Shown one piece after another: positions 50,233 through 59,418 of a DNA stretch of 64,000 nucleotides. The stretch comes from Ruminococcus flavefaciens (GTDB taxonomy: Bacteria; Bacillota; Clostridia; Oscillospirales; Ruminococcaceae). Positions within the stretch are counted from its first letter, which is position 1. Every line of letters begins with the position of its first letter. The stretch spans positions 124,001-188,000 of the forward strand of contig NZ_FPIP01000002.1 of assembly GCF_900119075.1 (NCBI RefSeq), written 5' to 3'. The notes under the pieces are model-generated. The model saw nothing but the letters and a program-made list of their open reading frames with translations. It searched no databases and was not told the DNA's origin. The position numbers and the translations under genes are program-made.

Positions 50233-53200
50233 TTATTTCTTATTGTTATCATCTTTTGTATAGGGCTTGATCCAAGAATTGGTGTTGTGTGTTTTGTTTT
50301 GCTTAAAATACATCAGTTTTTTATATGGCTGCTTAGCGAGGGAAGGATTCCAACTTGGTACTGTAAATGATGTACGGTTATTTTTTCCTTGTTCGTACAA
50401 TGGCTTATATGTCTGGGAAACCGGTATATTTCCAATCCTCGTATTTTGTCCAAATTTAATGTCGTTTTCAGAGATGGGAGAAGTGGGATTCGTAGCCGGC
50501 TGTACAGAATCAATTGAATCTTTTTTCTTTTCTTCAGCAGGAGCTGCCGGACCTGCTCCGTAATTGAGCGGAGGCGGAAGTATTTCCTTGAAAGGCGTAT
50601 ATTTCTCAGGCACTTTACCATGTACAATAGCAGGTTGATTAGATTTGGTTTTCTTGCTGTACAGCTCGGAGCTTATGATACACTCCTGCTGCTGCATCTG
50701 AGCAAAAATATGACGTTTTGACTCATTCATATTGAGTTCTTTCATAACATCTGGGATAGAAGTGGAAAGTGGCTTGAAGAAGACCTTTGTTTTGGCGTTA
50801 TTGAGTGTAGACCATTCATCCGAGTGAGATAACTCAAATCCCTGTGTTGCACCAATAATATTTATCTTGCTTTTTCTTCCCTGAGTAAAGATCATGTTGA
50901 TTATGCCATCTTCTTTGAGGTTCTGATCAAATATTTCATCAATGCACAGCCAGAGGCTTGAATATTTGTGTTTGGTATGATAGAGATACAGGGAGGCTAA
51001 TAATATATCAAACAGCTTTTTGCCTTGTTTTTCAATGACTGTATCTACTGAAAAAACAAGTATTTTTTGGGGCGTATTAAGGTAATCACCCCATGTCTTC
51101 TCATAATTTATATGTCCGCTGAGAGATACAAGCAATGGGAGTAGTTTATCTCGAAGGGCAGTAATTGTTGAACCATCGTTTTTTAGGAGATTAAGGATAT
51201 CTTCTGGGGAAACCTTTCCGTTTTTTTCAAGAGAAACGATGTTTTCAAAGATAAGTGTTTTTAGCTTTGCATTTTGCGCATCTGTGGCGTCATAAACAGC
51301 TGAGCGCAGTATACTGAATATATGGTTGGCTTTGCTGTCTTTTCTGCTTAATTCTGCAATAGAGAGCGGATCTATCGGAAACCCTTGTTTTTCTAGATTG
51401 AATATCTCAATATTGTTCTTTACAAACTCTTCGGACAATGCTCCCTCAAGTTCAGAGAGTGTGTTTGAACCGCTGGAATCCAGTATGACGACTCGCTCAC
51501 CTGCTTCAGCAAGATAGGCTGCTGTTCTTATCATAAAATAAGATTTTCCAGAGGCTGATTCTCCTGTTATAAGCATATGGTTATTGGCTTTGGCGCCTGT
51601 TTCGATTATTCGGCCTGCCCATGCATCTGCTGTTTCATTTTTTACAAATGGAATGAAGTTATTTGATTTTACTGAAGACAGCTGGTGGAAGAATTCATCA
51701 CCTTCAGCTTTGTTTATTGCGATCTGGCTATTTTTAGAAAGAATGTCTCTGGAAATCTTATAGCGATACAGCTGGCGTGGCTGTGAAGAGGCGTCTAAAT
51801 ACTGAATCCTGCAGCAGTAATGATATCCACCTGACAGTATTCCCGTCCTATGGAGTGTTTTTACAAGGGGGCGGTGTTTGATAGCGATATCCATGTTTGG
51901 AATTATAAATGTATCTAAAGCGGTAGGCGCAATATAGACATAGTCAGAATCAGTAAGGACGATTTCATCTGTTATATCATATTTTATAAATCCTGAAAGC
52001 GGCATGCATTTGAAATGATTTGTAAGAGCATTGTTAAGCTGATCGGTAAAGCTGTCAATTATTCTCTTTACGGTATACTGTCCGCTTCTGTCTATTTTTG
52101 TAAGAAAACTGTTTATGTTGTTCTTATCTTCTTCTGTGAAAAAAGTAACATATGGCTGAGAAAGATCGGTTCCAGATTCTTTGAAAAGAATATAATTGAA
52201 TAACTCCATGGCTGTATTTACCATGTAGAAGGTATCCTGTACTTCACTTGGGATAGGGTCATGAGGTTTGTTTTTTTGAATAATCAGAAAATCTTTGTAG
52301 CTTTTTAGCGCATCATCAATATTTTTTAAGTTAAAAAAAGAAATGATAGAGGCGTCGAGTTCCTTAATTAGTGAGACCACTTGGCTATAATCATAATTAG
52401 GGCTAAGCTTGTCATAATTGAGTGTATAGTATCTTTCAGGAGCAATGCCGTATTGAGAAAATGAGGATAACACAGTAATTATCTGCTTTGAGGTGGGAAG
52501 TTCGTAAGATGATTTGATTAAATGATTGGAAAGCTCTGAAAGCGATGAGGAAAGATTCTTATATTGTTCGTCTGATTCAAAATCGTAAATCAGAGCAATT
52601 CCGTCGGAAATATCGGTGATTCTTTTTAGCAGTTTATCATGAGCCATATTTAAATTCAGGATGTCGATGTCACTACTGTTATTTGTTTTTAGTAAAGCAG
52701 AAATAAGAGTGGTGTTTGCGCCTTTGGTTGTTTCGAGAACGAAAAGTTGATTAGGCCTAAGCTGATTCATATAGCAAAAACGCAGTGTTAAGCTGGATAT
52801 GCGCAGCGCGACTAGAAGTTTGAACTCCCATGAGGCAGGAAGAATATTGTTGATTTGGGGAAGTAAACGCTCACGGTATCCGAAAGGAACAGAAAATGAT
52901 CTTTGTGATATGCTCGGCGGAAGATACTGCTTGAAAACCTCTGGATATCTGTCTTGACATTCGAATTCGACTGATCCAGTTATATTTATATTCCAACCTT
53001 GAAATGGGTATGTGAAAATAGTGTGTTGCTGCCCACAATTCAAAATAAGGAAAAAAAGAAATTCATTTACCACATTATCTTTGGTGTTTGATATTCTGAA
53101 ACCAGCAGGAAGAAAAAAGTATTCTTGAAGCTTCTTCTTCATAAACTGCGTAAATGGAATTACTGTTGAAAGAGGAGAAGAACTACCGCTAAAATAATTA

Positions 53201-53475
53201 ACTATCATAAAATTGAAGCGCCCGAACTTGTCGGAATCGACAATAGTGACTTCTTGTATGTCCATTGGAAATAAAATCGTAGGTCTGCTGATTCCATGAA
53301 TATCTGTTCGCATATAATACCATAAACCGTCTTTTCCTTCGGTGAACCAATCTCTTTTTATAGAGGATTTGTACACAGGAAGCTCTAATATATGGTCGTA
53401 CATTATGTCATCGAGGACAGGATTGACAGAGGTAGCGGGCGAACCTGTATTAGCAGGCGGCTGCTGATTATTCAT
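50233..53475 (-). CDS. HerA/VirB4-like ATPase with an unusual N-terminal half
   Basis: The 1080-residue protein has a C-terminal motor domain of the HerA/FtsK/VirB4 superfamily: Walker A GESASGKS at 638-645, Walker B LWLCIDEIF with Asp846 and Glu847, and the downstream INIIGATQGFEL sensor. The N-terminal 560 residues are not recognised; they include FVLETTKGANTTLIS, which resembles a degenerate second P-loop. The C-terminal 130 residues are low-complexity and Pro/Asn-rich. VirB4-type conjugation ATPases and HerA-NurA motors are both possible relatives, but no VirB/Tra, NurA or Dnd partner gene lies beside it. Codon use is AT-rich, suggesting transfer. Confidence 0.75.
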   Translation of the reverse strand: MNNQQPPANTGSPATSVNPVLDDIMYDHILELPVYKSSIKRDWFTEGKDGLWYYMRTDIHGISRPTILFPMDIQEVTIVDSDKFGRFNFMIVNYFSGSSSPLSTVIPFTQFMKKKLQEYFFLPAGFRISNTKDNVVNEFLFFLILNCGQQHTIFTYPFQGWNINITGSVEFECQDRYPEVFKQYLPPSISQRSFSVPFGYRERLLPQINNILPASWEFKLLVALRISSLTLRFCYMNQLRPNQLFVLETTKGANTTLISALLKTNNSSDIDILNLNMAHDKLLKRITDISDGIALIYDFESDEQYKNLSSSLSELSNHLIKSSYELPTSKQIITVLSSFSQYGIAPERYYTLNYDKLSPNYDYSQVVSLIKELDASIISFFNLKNIDDALKSYKDFLIIQKNKPHDPIPSEVQDTFYMVNTAMELFNYILFKESGTDLSQPYVTFFTEEDKNNINSFLTKIDRSGQYTVKRIIDSFTDQLNNALTNHFKCMPLSGFIKYDITDEIVLTDSDYVYIAPTALDTFIIPNMDIAIKHRPLVKTLHRTGILSGGYHYCCRIQYLDASSQPRQLYRYKISRDILSKNSQIAINKAEGDEFFHQLSSVKSNNFIPFVKNETADAWAGRIIETGAKANNHMLITGESASGKSYFMIRTAAYLAEAGERVVILDSSGSNTLSELEGALSEEFVKNNIEIFNLEKQGFPIDPLSIAELSRKDSKANHIFSILRSAVYDATDAQNAKLKTLIFENIVSLEKNGKVSPEDILNLLKNDGSTITALRDKLLPLLVSLSGHINYEKTWGDYLNTPQKILVFSVDTVIEKQGKKLFDILLASLYLYHTKHKYSSLWLCIDEIFDQNLKEDGIINMIFTQGRKSKINIIGATQGFELSHSDEWSTLNNAKTKVFFKPLSTSIPDVMKELNMNESKRHIFAQMQQQECIISSELYSKKTKSNQPAIVHGKVPEKYTPFKEILPPPLNYGAGPAAPAEEKKKDSIDSVQPATNPTSPISENDIKFGQNTRIGNIPVSQTYKPLYEQGKNNRTSFTVPSWNPSLAKQPYKKLMYFKQNKTHNTNSWIKPYTKDDNNKK

Positions 53476-53633
53476 ATAATCACTCCTTTAAGAATATAAA
53501 ATAACATAAAATATAGATACCAAATAATATTTAAGAACAAAATAAAATATTTATTATAATAAAAATTGAAATTATAAATATTTTAGTACCTGATAAAAAG
53601 GTAAAATAAATATTTAAAATGTTTTTTTTATTT

Positions 53634-53656
53634 GTGAGGGGCATAAAGCCCCTCAC
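53634..53656. other. Stem-loop at the 3' end of the integrase gene
   Basis: GTGAGGGGC/GCCCCTCAC with a five-base loop sits directly after the integrase stop. No T run follows on the minus strand (the downstream RNA would be A-rich), so it is a poor terminator. Its place beside int makes an attachment-site role worth considering. Confidence 0.45.
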
Positions 53657-53660
53657 TGTA

Positions 53661-54881
53661 TTATCCTGCATTGTTGATAAGTTCATTGCAGACGGCATTC
53701 ATGCCAGCAAGAGCAGTACTTTTAGTCGCTAGATCGCTGCCGATATAATAGCAGGCGCTAACATTTAAAGAACTATGGCCCAGTATGGCAGACAACTGTT
53801 TCAGGTCCATATTGGCTGCTCCGATAGTTGCGAAGCTCTTGCGGAGCAGGTGAGGATGGAAACTTTCGATTCCTGCTTTTTGAGCAATTGCTTGCGACCA
53901 TACTCGTATCGTCTGAGGATCGACAAATCCACCGAGCTCGTTTGAGAAAACAAATGGATCTCTTTCATATGCTCCGCAGGCTCTGACAGCATCCATGTCC
54001 TGACGGCGGAAGTGATCATGCAGGAGCTTTACGAGTTCGTCTGACAAAGGTATTTGTCGCGACTTCGAGTTCTTTGTCGGTCCTACACGCAGAACCGTTT
54101 TCTTGTCGGAGCTAAGATCGCGGTTAGTGATTCTGTTCAACGATCCCTCAATTGCAAGGTATGTAATGCCGTTTTCTGTTCTGAGAGAGCTTCTGCGGAG
54201 AGCTGCAAGCTCACCTATGCGGCAGCCTGTCATGAAGGCAAGCGGGAAGAATATCTCCCAGCGTTCACCACGGCTAGTTTCGATGAGAGCCTTTATCTGA
54301 TCGACGTTGAGATACTCCACCGGCTTCTGTTCAAGCTTGGGAAGAACAACATAATCAGCAGCATTCTTGTCTATGATGCCCGCACCAATAGCAGTTCTCA
54401 GGCTTTTCCGAACCATAAGTATCAGTGAACGAACCGTCTTTGGACTCATGCCGCCACCGTCACGAATGTTCCCGTCGGTCAGAAGATATCCAATGAAAGC
54501 TTGGAGATTGCACACGTTAAGGTTCTTTAGCCTTATTCTGCCGATTTTATTCTGAGCAATGTGCTGATTTATATAGCATGCATAGCCTGTGCGTGTACTT
54601 TCCTTGATATTCAGACAGAAAGTTTTAAGCCAGTAAATAAGCCACTCTGCAAGCGTTATATCGTTGTCGCAGATTCCTGAATTGTTGTGGTTTCCATATT
54701 TTCTCACCGTTTCATCACGCCAATCCTCTGCCTGCGACTTCTTTTTGAAGTTCTTGCTTATCCTGCGCTTTCCGCTTGGACGAGATAAGTCTGTGATCCA
54801 TACCTCGGCTCGGAATGGCAGGTTCTTGGAGGGATATTTCGGCTTGTATACGGTGCCTGTGCCGTTTCCACCCTTACTCAT
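53661..54881 (-). CDS. int: Tyrosine recombinase/integrase
   Basis: The 406-residue protein is a phage/Tn916-type integrase. It has an N-terminal arm-binding stretch (MSKGGNGTGTVYKPKYP), a SAM-like core-binding domain near 70-180, and a catalytic domain with Arg in TGCRIGELAAL, HPHLLRKSFA, LGHSSLNVSACYYIG giving the nucleophilic Tyr region. The ATG at 54881 follows GGAGG and overlaps the xis stop by 8 bp; an earlier ATG at 54896 lies in that site. It should integrate and excise the local element with the small Xis upstream. Confidence 0.92.
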   Translation of the reverse strand: MSKGGNGTGTVYKPKYPSKNLPFRAEVWITDLSRPSGKRRISKNFKKKSQAEDWRDETVRKYGNHNNSGICDNDITLAEWLIYWLKTFCLNIKESTRTGYACYINQHIAQNKIGRIRLKNLNVCNLQAFIGYLLTDGNIRDGGGMSPKTVRSLILMVRKSLRTAIGAGIIDKNAADYVVLPKLEQKPVEYLNVDQIKALIETSRGERWEIFFPLAFMTGCRIGELAALRRSSLRTENGITYLAIEGSLNRITNRDLSSDKKTVLRVGPTKNSKSRQIPLSDELVKLLHDHFRRQDMDAVRACGAYERDPFVFSNELGGFVDPQTIRVWSQAIAQKAGIESFHPHLLRKSFATIGAANMDLKQLSAILGHSSLNVSACYYIGSDLATKSTALAGMNAVCNELINNAG

Positions 54882-55095
54882 TACAACCGCCTCCATTGTC
54901 AGAAATTATAGTGTTCTCACGTATCATCTCGCGCAGAGCTTCAACCGATATGTAGACGTTTCTGCAATGGGGAAAGCGTACAACAGGAATGGTTTTATTT
55001 TTTATCCAACTGTACATCGTTGTTCTGCCTACGCCCAGGAGCTGGCAGGCTTCCGTAGGCGTTATGAGTAGTTTATTGGTCAGTGTATTTTTCAT
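54874..55095 (-). CDS. xis: Excisionase-like MerR-type DNA-binding protein
   Basis: The 73-residue protein has a winged-helix/MerR-like DNA-binding domain: LLITPTEACQLLGVGRTTMY, SWIKNKTIPVVRFPHCRNV, YISVEALREMI. This is the helix-turn-helix excisionase family that bends DNA for integrase-directed excision. The ATG at 55095 is ten bases after AGG; longer frames begin upstream without a good site. It overlaps the int gene. Confidence 0.85.
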   Translation of the reverse strand: MKNTLTNKLLITPTEACQLLGVGRTTMYSWIKNKTIPVVRFPHCRNVYISVEALREMIRENTIISDNGGGCNE

Positions 55096-55218
55096 TTTAT
55101 TTTGTCCTTTCATACAGAAAAAGGACCTGAATCGTTCAATCTTTAGGTATATGATACCATAAGTTTGAACGTAATTCAAGTCCTTTTTGTTAATAATCAC
55201 TGCTTAGCAGTGTGCTTG

Positions 55219-55767
55219 TTAGAATTCGTGTTGAGGCGAAAACTCCCTGTAAAATCTTTTCTCCTCATTCTTGTTCTCATCCTCGTTGAAGTTGTAATCC
55301 GGATCGAAAGCGCACTTCTCACCAGTGACATCTGCAATACGCTGAGCTATCAGGAAATTCAGCTTATTGTCGGGACGAAGCAAAGTGCCGTCCTTGAAAT
55401 TCGTTGTGCTCACCGCGATATGAACGTGATAATCGGAGTCGCCGCGCGTTTCTCTGTGGACGACGAGGAAAGCCATATGCTCCTCGATAAGCGGCTGAAG
55501 CACTTCATTCACTATACGAAAAGCAGTCCACTCGTCTGGAGCCGTATCTCTTGAAAATGAGATGATGTAATGAATGACAAGGTTCTTGTCAGCGTTTCCG
55601 AAGAACTTGGCAACAAGCCAGAACATATCAGCGATGGCCGCTGGATCTTTTGAGCATACGCCGTATGGCTTGCCAAGGATCATACGGTCGTCTCCCAAAT
55701 ATTTGAAAAGATTATCAAGATAATCCTTTCCTCCTTCCGAGTGTGTTGTTACGACAAGGATTTCCAT
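55219..55767 (-). CDS. Small HUH relaxase-like mobilisation protein
   Basis: The 182-residue protein contains NLVIHYIISFSRDTAPDEWT and DYHVHIAVSTTNFKDGTLLR, which match the core of HUH relaxases (MobA/MobP-like); the His pair in HVH is the metal-binding site. A relaxase would nick oriT to start transfer. The protein is only a single domain, shorter than typical relaxases, and a nucleophilic Tyr cannot be assigned with certainty. AAGGAGGT precedes the start, and the RHH gene overlaps by 19 bp. Confidence 0.75.
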   Translation of the reverse strand: MEILVVTTHSEGGKDYLDNLFKYLGDDRMILGKPYGVCSKDPAAIADMFWLVAKFFGNADKNLVIHYIISFSRDTAPDEWTAFRIVNEVLQPLIEEHMAFLVVHRETRGDSDYHVHIAVSTTNFKDGTLLRPDNKLNFLIAQRIADVTGEKCAFDPDYNFNEDENKNEEKRFYREFSPQHEF

Positions 55768-56036
55768 AACTGATATACCTCCTTAAGTATTCTGTCAGCT
55801 TCATCGGGCTGATCATTCATCAGCTCTTGGTATCTGACGTTTGCCTTATCCTGGAGATTCACCAGGAGCTCAGGCGTCAACATTACAGGCTTGTTTTTCA
55901 AGCGCTGTTCTGCTTCGGCTGTACGGCTGATGCCCTTTGCCTTTGCAGCCTCTGCCAGCTCGTCCTTGAGCTCCTGTGGAACTCTTATAGGAAGCGGCAC
56001 TCTTGTGTACTTCTGTTTGTTTGGATTTTCTTTCAT
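55749..56036 (-). CDS. MobC/RHH-type mobilisation accessory protein
   Basis: The 95-residue protein begins MKENPNKQKYTRVPLPIRVP, followed by QELKDELAEAAKAKGISRTA, the shape of a ribbon-helix-helix DNA-binding protein as seen in MobC-like or plasmid repressor proteins. It overlaps the relaxase-like gene by 19 bp, so it is likely its DNA-binding partner at oriT. AAGGAGGT precedes the ATG. Confidence 0.7.
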   Translation of the reverse strand: MKENPNKQKYTRVPLPIRVPQELKDELAEAAKAKGISRTAEAEQRLKNKPVMLTPELLVNLQDKANVRYQELMNDQPDEADRILKEVYQLWKSLS

Positions 56037-56260
56037 GAAAATACCTCCTTTTTAATTTAAATGTATTACACAGTTATGCTTACAAATAATTATTATTATA
56101 TTAAATATATCATGATATTTAGATATAATAATTACAGGATACTTCGTATAAGACAACTTGTAATACATTTTACTAAATAGGTGGATTCAAAAACATAAAA
56201 TATTATAAAGTTTCTAGCTTTATTTATCAACATAGGAGTAAGCGATGAGTCCAAGCTGAA

Positions 56261-56773
56261 TTACCGTATATACTTAAAGTCATAGTCGGATCGAAGCTCC
56301 TGCAGCCGATCCTTCCAACTGTATAGGCAAAAGTCAACTTCGCCCACAAGTAAATAGTATTCCATAGAGTTGAAAACGCACTCTCTAACCTCCTTGTCGA
56401 TTCCCTCTACATGGACTAAACGTTTTTCTATAACCGGCAGATCATTCTCACAATTGTGGGCAAGGAATATTTCAGTTGAGGCAACATCGTTTGCCCTCGT
56501 AAGCAACGAATAGCTGCTGAAGTATGCGTCTTCTATGTCTTTTTCAACAAACCGACGCCAATGCTTGTTAGCCTCCATGACCAGCAGAACAATGTAGAGG
56601 ATAGGTGCCTTTCCAGATATGTGTTTGAAAGTAATGGTGCGTGCTTTGATGTCTACTGTGACGCTGCCGACGCATTTAGGGTCATTATGCCAAATGCATT
56701 CATCCGGATCGTAGGGCCATACCTCAAATTTACTTGTTATTTTTCCTTTAGGAGCAGATTTTGTTTTTCTCAT
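56261..56773 (-). CDS. 170-residue hypothetical protein of the mobile region
   Basis: The protein starts MRKTKSAPKGKITSKFEVWP at an ATG with AAGGAGA upstream; the longer frame reads through the promoter region. It is soluble, with VTVDIKARTITFKHISGKAP, RWRRFVEK-like HWRRFVEKDIEDAYFS and SWKDRLQELRSDYDFKYI at the end. No family was recognised. It is the outermost minus-strand gene of this cluster. The 225 bp between it and the RHH gene hold AT-rich sequence without another gene. Confidence 0.6.
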   Translation of the reverse strand: MRKTKSAPKGKITSKFEVWPYDPDECIWHNDPKCVGSVTVDIKARTITFKHISGKAPILYIVLLVMEANKHWRRFVEKDIEDAYFSSYSLLTRANDVASTEIFLAHNCENDLPVIEKRLVHVEGIDKEVRECVFNSMEYYLLVGEVDFCLYSWKDRLQELRSDYDFKYIR

Positions 56774-56890
56774 ATTTGTCTCCTTTCTCACTTTTGATAG
56801 AAATTTATGATGAACTCGTATTTCAAAATAATAATATATATATTTATTAGCAAAATAATTGGGATATGACATACAAAACAATACAGATTG

Positions 56891-56920
56891 AAAAAGGCGC
56901 CTGCGGGCGCCTGAGTTTTT
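56891..56920. terminator. Bidirectional terminator
   Basis: AGGCGCC/GGCGCCT with a four-base loop is flanked by A5 on the left and T5 on the right, so it can stop transcription both ways. It separates the mobilisation cluster from the AAA gene. Confidence 0.75.
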
Positions 56921-57028
56921 ATTGGTAAATTACTGCCCTTTTATAATAGGAAAGAATGGTCTTTTTATATAGCCAAACAGACTTTGGGACTTTAAGGCAC
57001 ATTATATAAAAGATTTGTATAAACAGTC

Positions 57029-57057
57029 TTGATATTTCTGATAATTAATGATATAAT
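57029..57057 (+). promoter_or_regulatory. Promoter of the AAA/PD-(D/E)XK gene
   Basis: TTGATA (57029-57034) and TATAAT (57052-57057) are 17 bp apart, 37 bp before the ATG. Confidence 0.65.
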
Positions 57058-57093
57058 GAGTACAATGGATACTAAAGAAAGGAGCAATGACAT

Positions 57094-58707
57094 ATGGGCA
57101 TATATGTAAACCCTGGAAATAGTGCATTTCAGAGGATAAATAATTCCGAATATGTTGATAAGACCAAGCTTATCGACTTGATGAATGCAAGGATCGGTAC
57201 TAATAATAATCTTGTTTGCATAAGCAGACCTCGGCGCTTTGGAAAATCATTCGCTGCACAAACTCTGTCAGCTTATTATGACTGCTCATGTGATTCCCAC
57301 GCTCTCTTTGATGATAAGAAAATTGCCAAGTGTGCGTCATATACAGAGCATCTGAATCAATATAACGTCATTTGCTTTGATGTAACAAGCTTTATCTCTG
57401 TTGCAAGAAGAACTCAGCATCCGCTTTCTGATGTACCTAATATGATAACAGAAGCACTTCAAAAGGAACTGGTCGAAACTCATTCACACCTCAGGCCTGA
57501 TATGTCCCTGACAGAGTGTATTCTGCGATGCGTTGAGGAAACTAAAGATGAACCGGAACGAAAGTTTGTATTTATAATAGATGAATGGGATGCAGTAATA
57601 AGAGAAGCAAAAGACGAACCTGCAACCCAGAAACAATATCTCGACCTACTGCGTGAATGGTTCAAAAACATAGCTTTCACGCCCAAAGTTGTAGCTGCTG
57701 CCTATATGACAGGTATTCTTCCAATAAAGAAAGACGGCTCTCAGTCTGCAATATCTGATTTTGAGGAGTTCACAATGGTGAATCCCCGTGATTTTGGCGG
57801 ATATGTCGGATTTACCGAAGATGAAGTGCGTGAGCTTTGTAAAAAGAAAAATGTTGATTTTGTGCTGATGAAGCAATGGTATGACGGATATTCGTTCAAA
57901 GGAGCAGGCTCAGTATACAATCCCAACTCGGTTATGAAAGCTGCTGAATATGGTGATTTTGATTCCTACTGGACGGAAACATCGGCTGCTGAAGGACTTA
58001 TGGAATACATCAGCCATGACTATAACGGACTGACTAAAACTATCGCCGAGCTTATAGCAGGGATAGATGTAAAGGTCAGCGTAACAGGATTTGCCAATGA
58101 CCTGACAACATTCCGTGGAAAAGACGATGTGCTCACGCTTATGATACATCTCGGCTATCTTGCGTATGATTCGTTAAATAAAACAGTTCGTATTCCGAAT
58201 GAAGAAATAAAGCTTGAATTCCAGAAGGCTGTCAAGGAAGTAAAGCATACCGCAACTCTTGAACGCCTCAGAGCAAGCGAACAGCTTTTTCTTGATACTA
58301 TCGAAGGCAACGAAGAAGCTGTCGCAGAGCAGATAGAGAAAATACACATGGAGGAGACCTCTCCTATTCATTACAACAAAGAGGATAGCCTTCGCAGTGT
58401 TATCAAGCTTGCTTACTATACCTATTGTGACAACTATGTCCAGTGGGAGGAGCTTCCTGCCGGAGCAGGCTATGCAGACGTTGCTTACCTGCCTAAATAC
58501 GATTCGGGTTATCCCATACTTGTTATCGAGTTAAAATGGAACAAGGATGCCGAAACTGCTATCCAGCAGATAAAAAACAGGCACTATCCCGACTCATTCA
58601 AGGGGCTTGGCAGGGAAATAATTCTTGTTGGTATCACCTACGACAAAGACGCTCCTGCCGGAAACAGAAAGCATATATGCAAAATTGAGAAAGTTGAAAT
58701 GGAATAG
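57094..58707 (+). CDS. AAA-ATPase-like protein with PD-(D/E)XK domain
   Basis: The 537-residue protein is a widespread gut-bacterial family: an AAA-ATPase_like N-terminal domain with Walker A SRPRRFGKSF and Walker B KFVFIIDEWDAVI, a central YGLFTM-like region, and a C-terminal PD-(D/E)XK domain (PDDEXK_9) with GYADVAYLPKYDSGYPILVI followed by ELKW. Asp, Glu and Lys of the nuclease motif are intact. Its function is unproven; it is common in Bacteroides and clostridia as a multicopy accessory gene. It has its own promoter and terminator. Confidence 0.9.
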   Translation: MGIYVNPGNSAFQRINNSEYVDKTKLIDLMNARIGTNNNLVCISRPRRFGKSFAAQTLSAYYDCSCDSHALFDDKKIAKCASYTEHLNQYNVICFDVTSFISVARRTQHPLSDVPNMITEALQKELVETHSHLRPDMSLTECILRCVEETKDEPERKFVFIIDEWDAVIREAKDEPATQKQYLDLLREWFKNIAFTPKVVAAAYMTGILPIKKDGSQSAISDFEEFTMVNPRDFGGYVGFTEDEVRELCKKKNVDFVLMKQWYDGYSFKGAGSVYNPNSVMKAAEYGDFDSYWTETSAAEGLMEYISHDYNGLTKTIAELIAGIDVKVSVTGFANDLTTFRGKDDVLTLMIHLGYLAYDSLNKTVRIPNEEIKLEFQKAVKEVKHTATLERLRASEQLFLDTIEGNEEAVAEQIEKIHMEETSPIHYNKEDSLRSVIKLAYYTYCDNYVQWEELPAGAGYADVAYLPKYDSGYPILVIELKWNKDAETAIQQIKNRHYPDSFKGLGREIILVGITYDKDAPAGNRKHICKIEKVEME

Positions 58708-58719
58708 TATTAATATTAC

Positions 58720-58748
58720 AAGTGTCGCATAATGCGGCACTTTGTTTT
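58720..58748 (+). terminator. Terminator after the AAA/PD-(D/E)XK gene
   Basis: AAGTGTCGCAT/ATGCGGCACTT with one G:U pair is followed by TTGTTTT. Confidence 0.75.
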
Positions 58749-58898
58749 GCCAGAAAGGGCAAAATGAGTTTGACATAAAGAAATATGCAGCGCAAATCCT
58801 ATATTTTAAAAAGAATTTGCACTTCCTGAACAAAGTTCAGGGCAATAACCGCCTAACGTCAGTTATTGAGTACACATTAATTATAACGCATATAATTT

Positions 58899-58940
58899 AG
58901 CCCATATCGATTAATTATGTGAATCGATATGGGCTTTTTA
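58899..58940 (+). terminator. Strong hairpin in the leader of the amidoligase operon
   Basis: A perfect 14 bp stem AGCCCATATCGATT/AATCGATATGGGCT is followed by TTTTTA. It lies 150 bp before the first gene of the operon and has a TATAAT just before it, so it could be an attenuator or insulate the operon. Apart from the two hairpins, the 380 bp gap between genes shows no other feature. Confidence 0.7.
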
Positions 58941-59085
58941 TGTATTTTAAAAGCAGACACTTGCAAAAAATTAACTGAATTATTGCCTGGATATAGTCTG
59001 CTCCGAGAATTTCTCTTTTCCGCATACATATTATTATGATGATACCATTTTCATGGTAATCAGATTTGGAAAGGAGGCGCTGAAC

Positions 59086-59370
59086 GTGTTCGACAACAAC
59101 CGATATCTCACCTGTGGAGTTGACCACATTATACCACTGGAACTGCAATTGTTTCTATGGATATGCGTCGATGGACTCCCCGAGCCAAGAGATCATTTAC
59201 AGATATTTGATTTGAAGCGGGTAGGGAGTATGCAGAGCATAACCCATAGAAGCGAGGAGCCAGAATACCAAAAGGACTATATTATGCCGTCGAATAGTCC
59301 GGTAATAGCAAAAATCTATGTTATAGATGACGGCACCCAATCGACAATGTTATTAGCTGAGGAGTATTGA
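59086..59370 (+). CDS. DUF960 domain protein
   Basis: The 94-residue protein reads from a GTG at 59086 (AAGGAGG eight bases upstream) as FDNNRYLTCGVDHIIPLELQ, then LFLWICVDGLPE, QSITHRSEEPEY and VIDDGTQSTMLLAEEY. These fit DUF960, a small family of Firmicute mobile elements with unknown function. It opens the operon that ends with the integrase. The 59053 ATG lacks a ribosome site. Confidence 0.8.
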   Translation: MFDNNRYLTCGVDHIIPLELQLFLWICVDGLPEPRDHLQIFDLKRVGSMQSITHRSEEPEYQKDYIMPSNSPVIAKIYVIDDGTQSTMLLAEEY

Positions 59371-59418
59371 ATTTAATGCCAGCCGTGAGGCTGGCTATTT
59401 ACATTTTGGAGGTCAAAA

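Noticed and set aside
53634..53656. Intrinsic terminator for the integrase
   Set aside because: The RNA after the stem would be A-rich with no U run, so it was listed only as a stem-loop.
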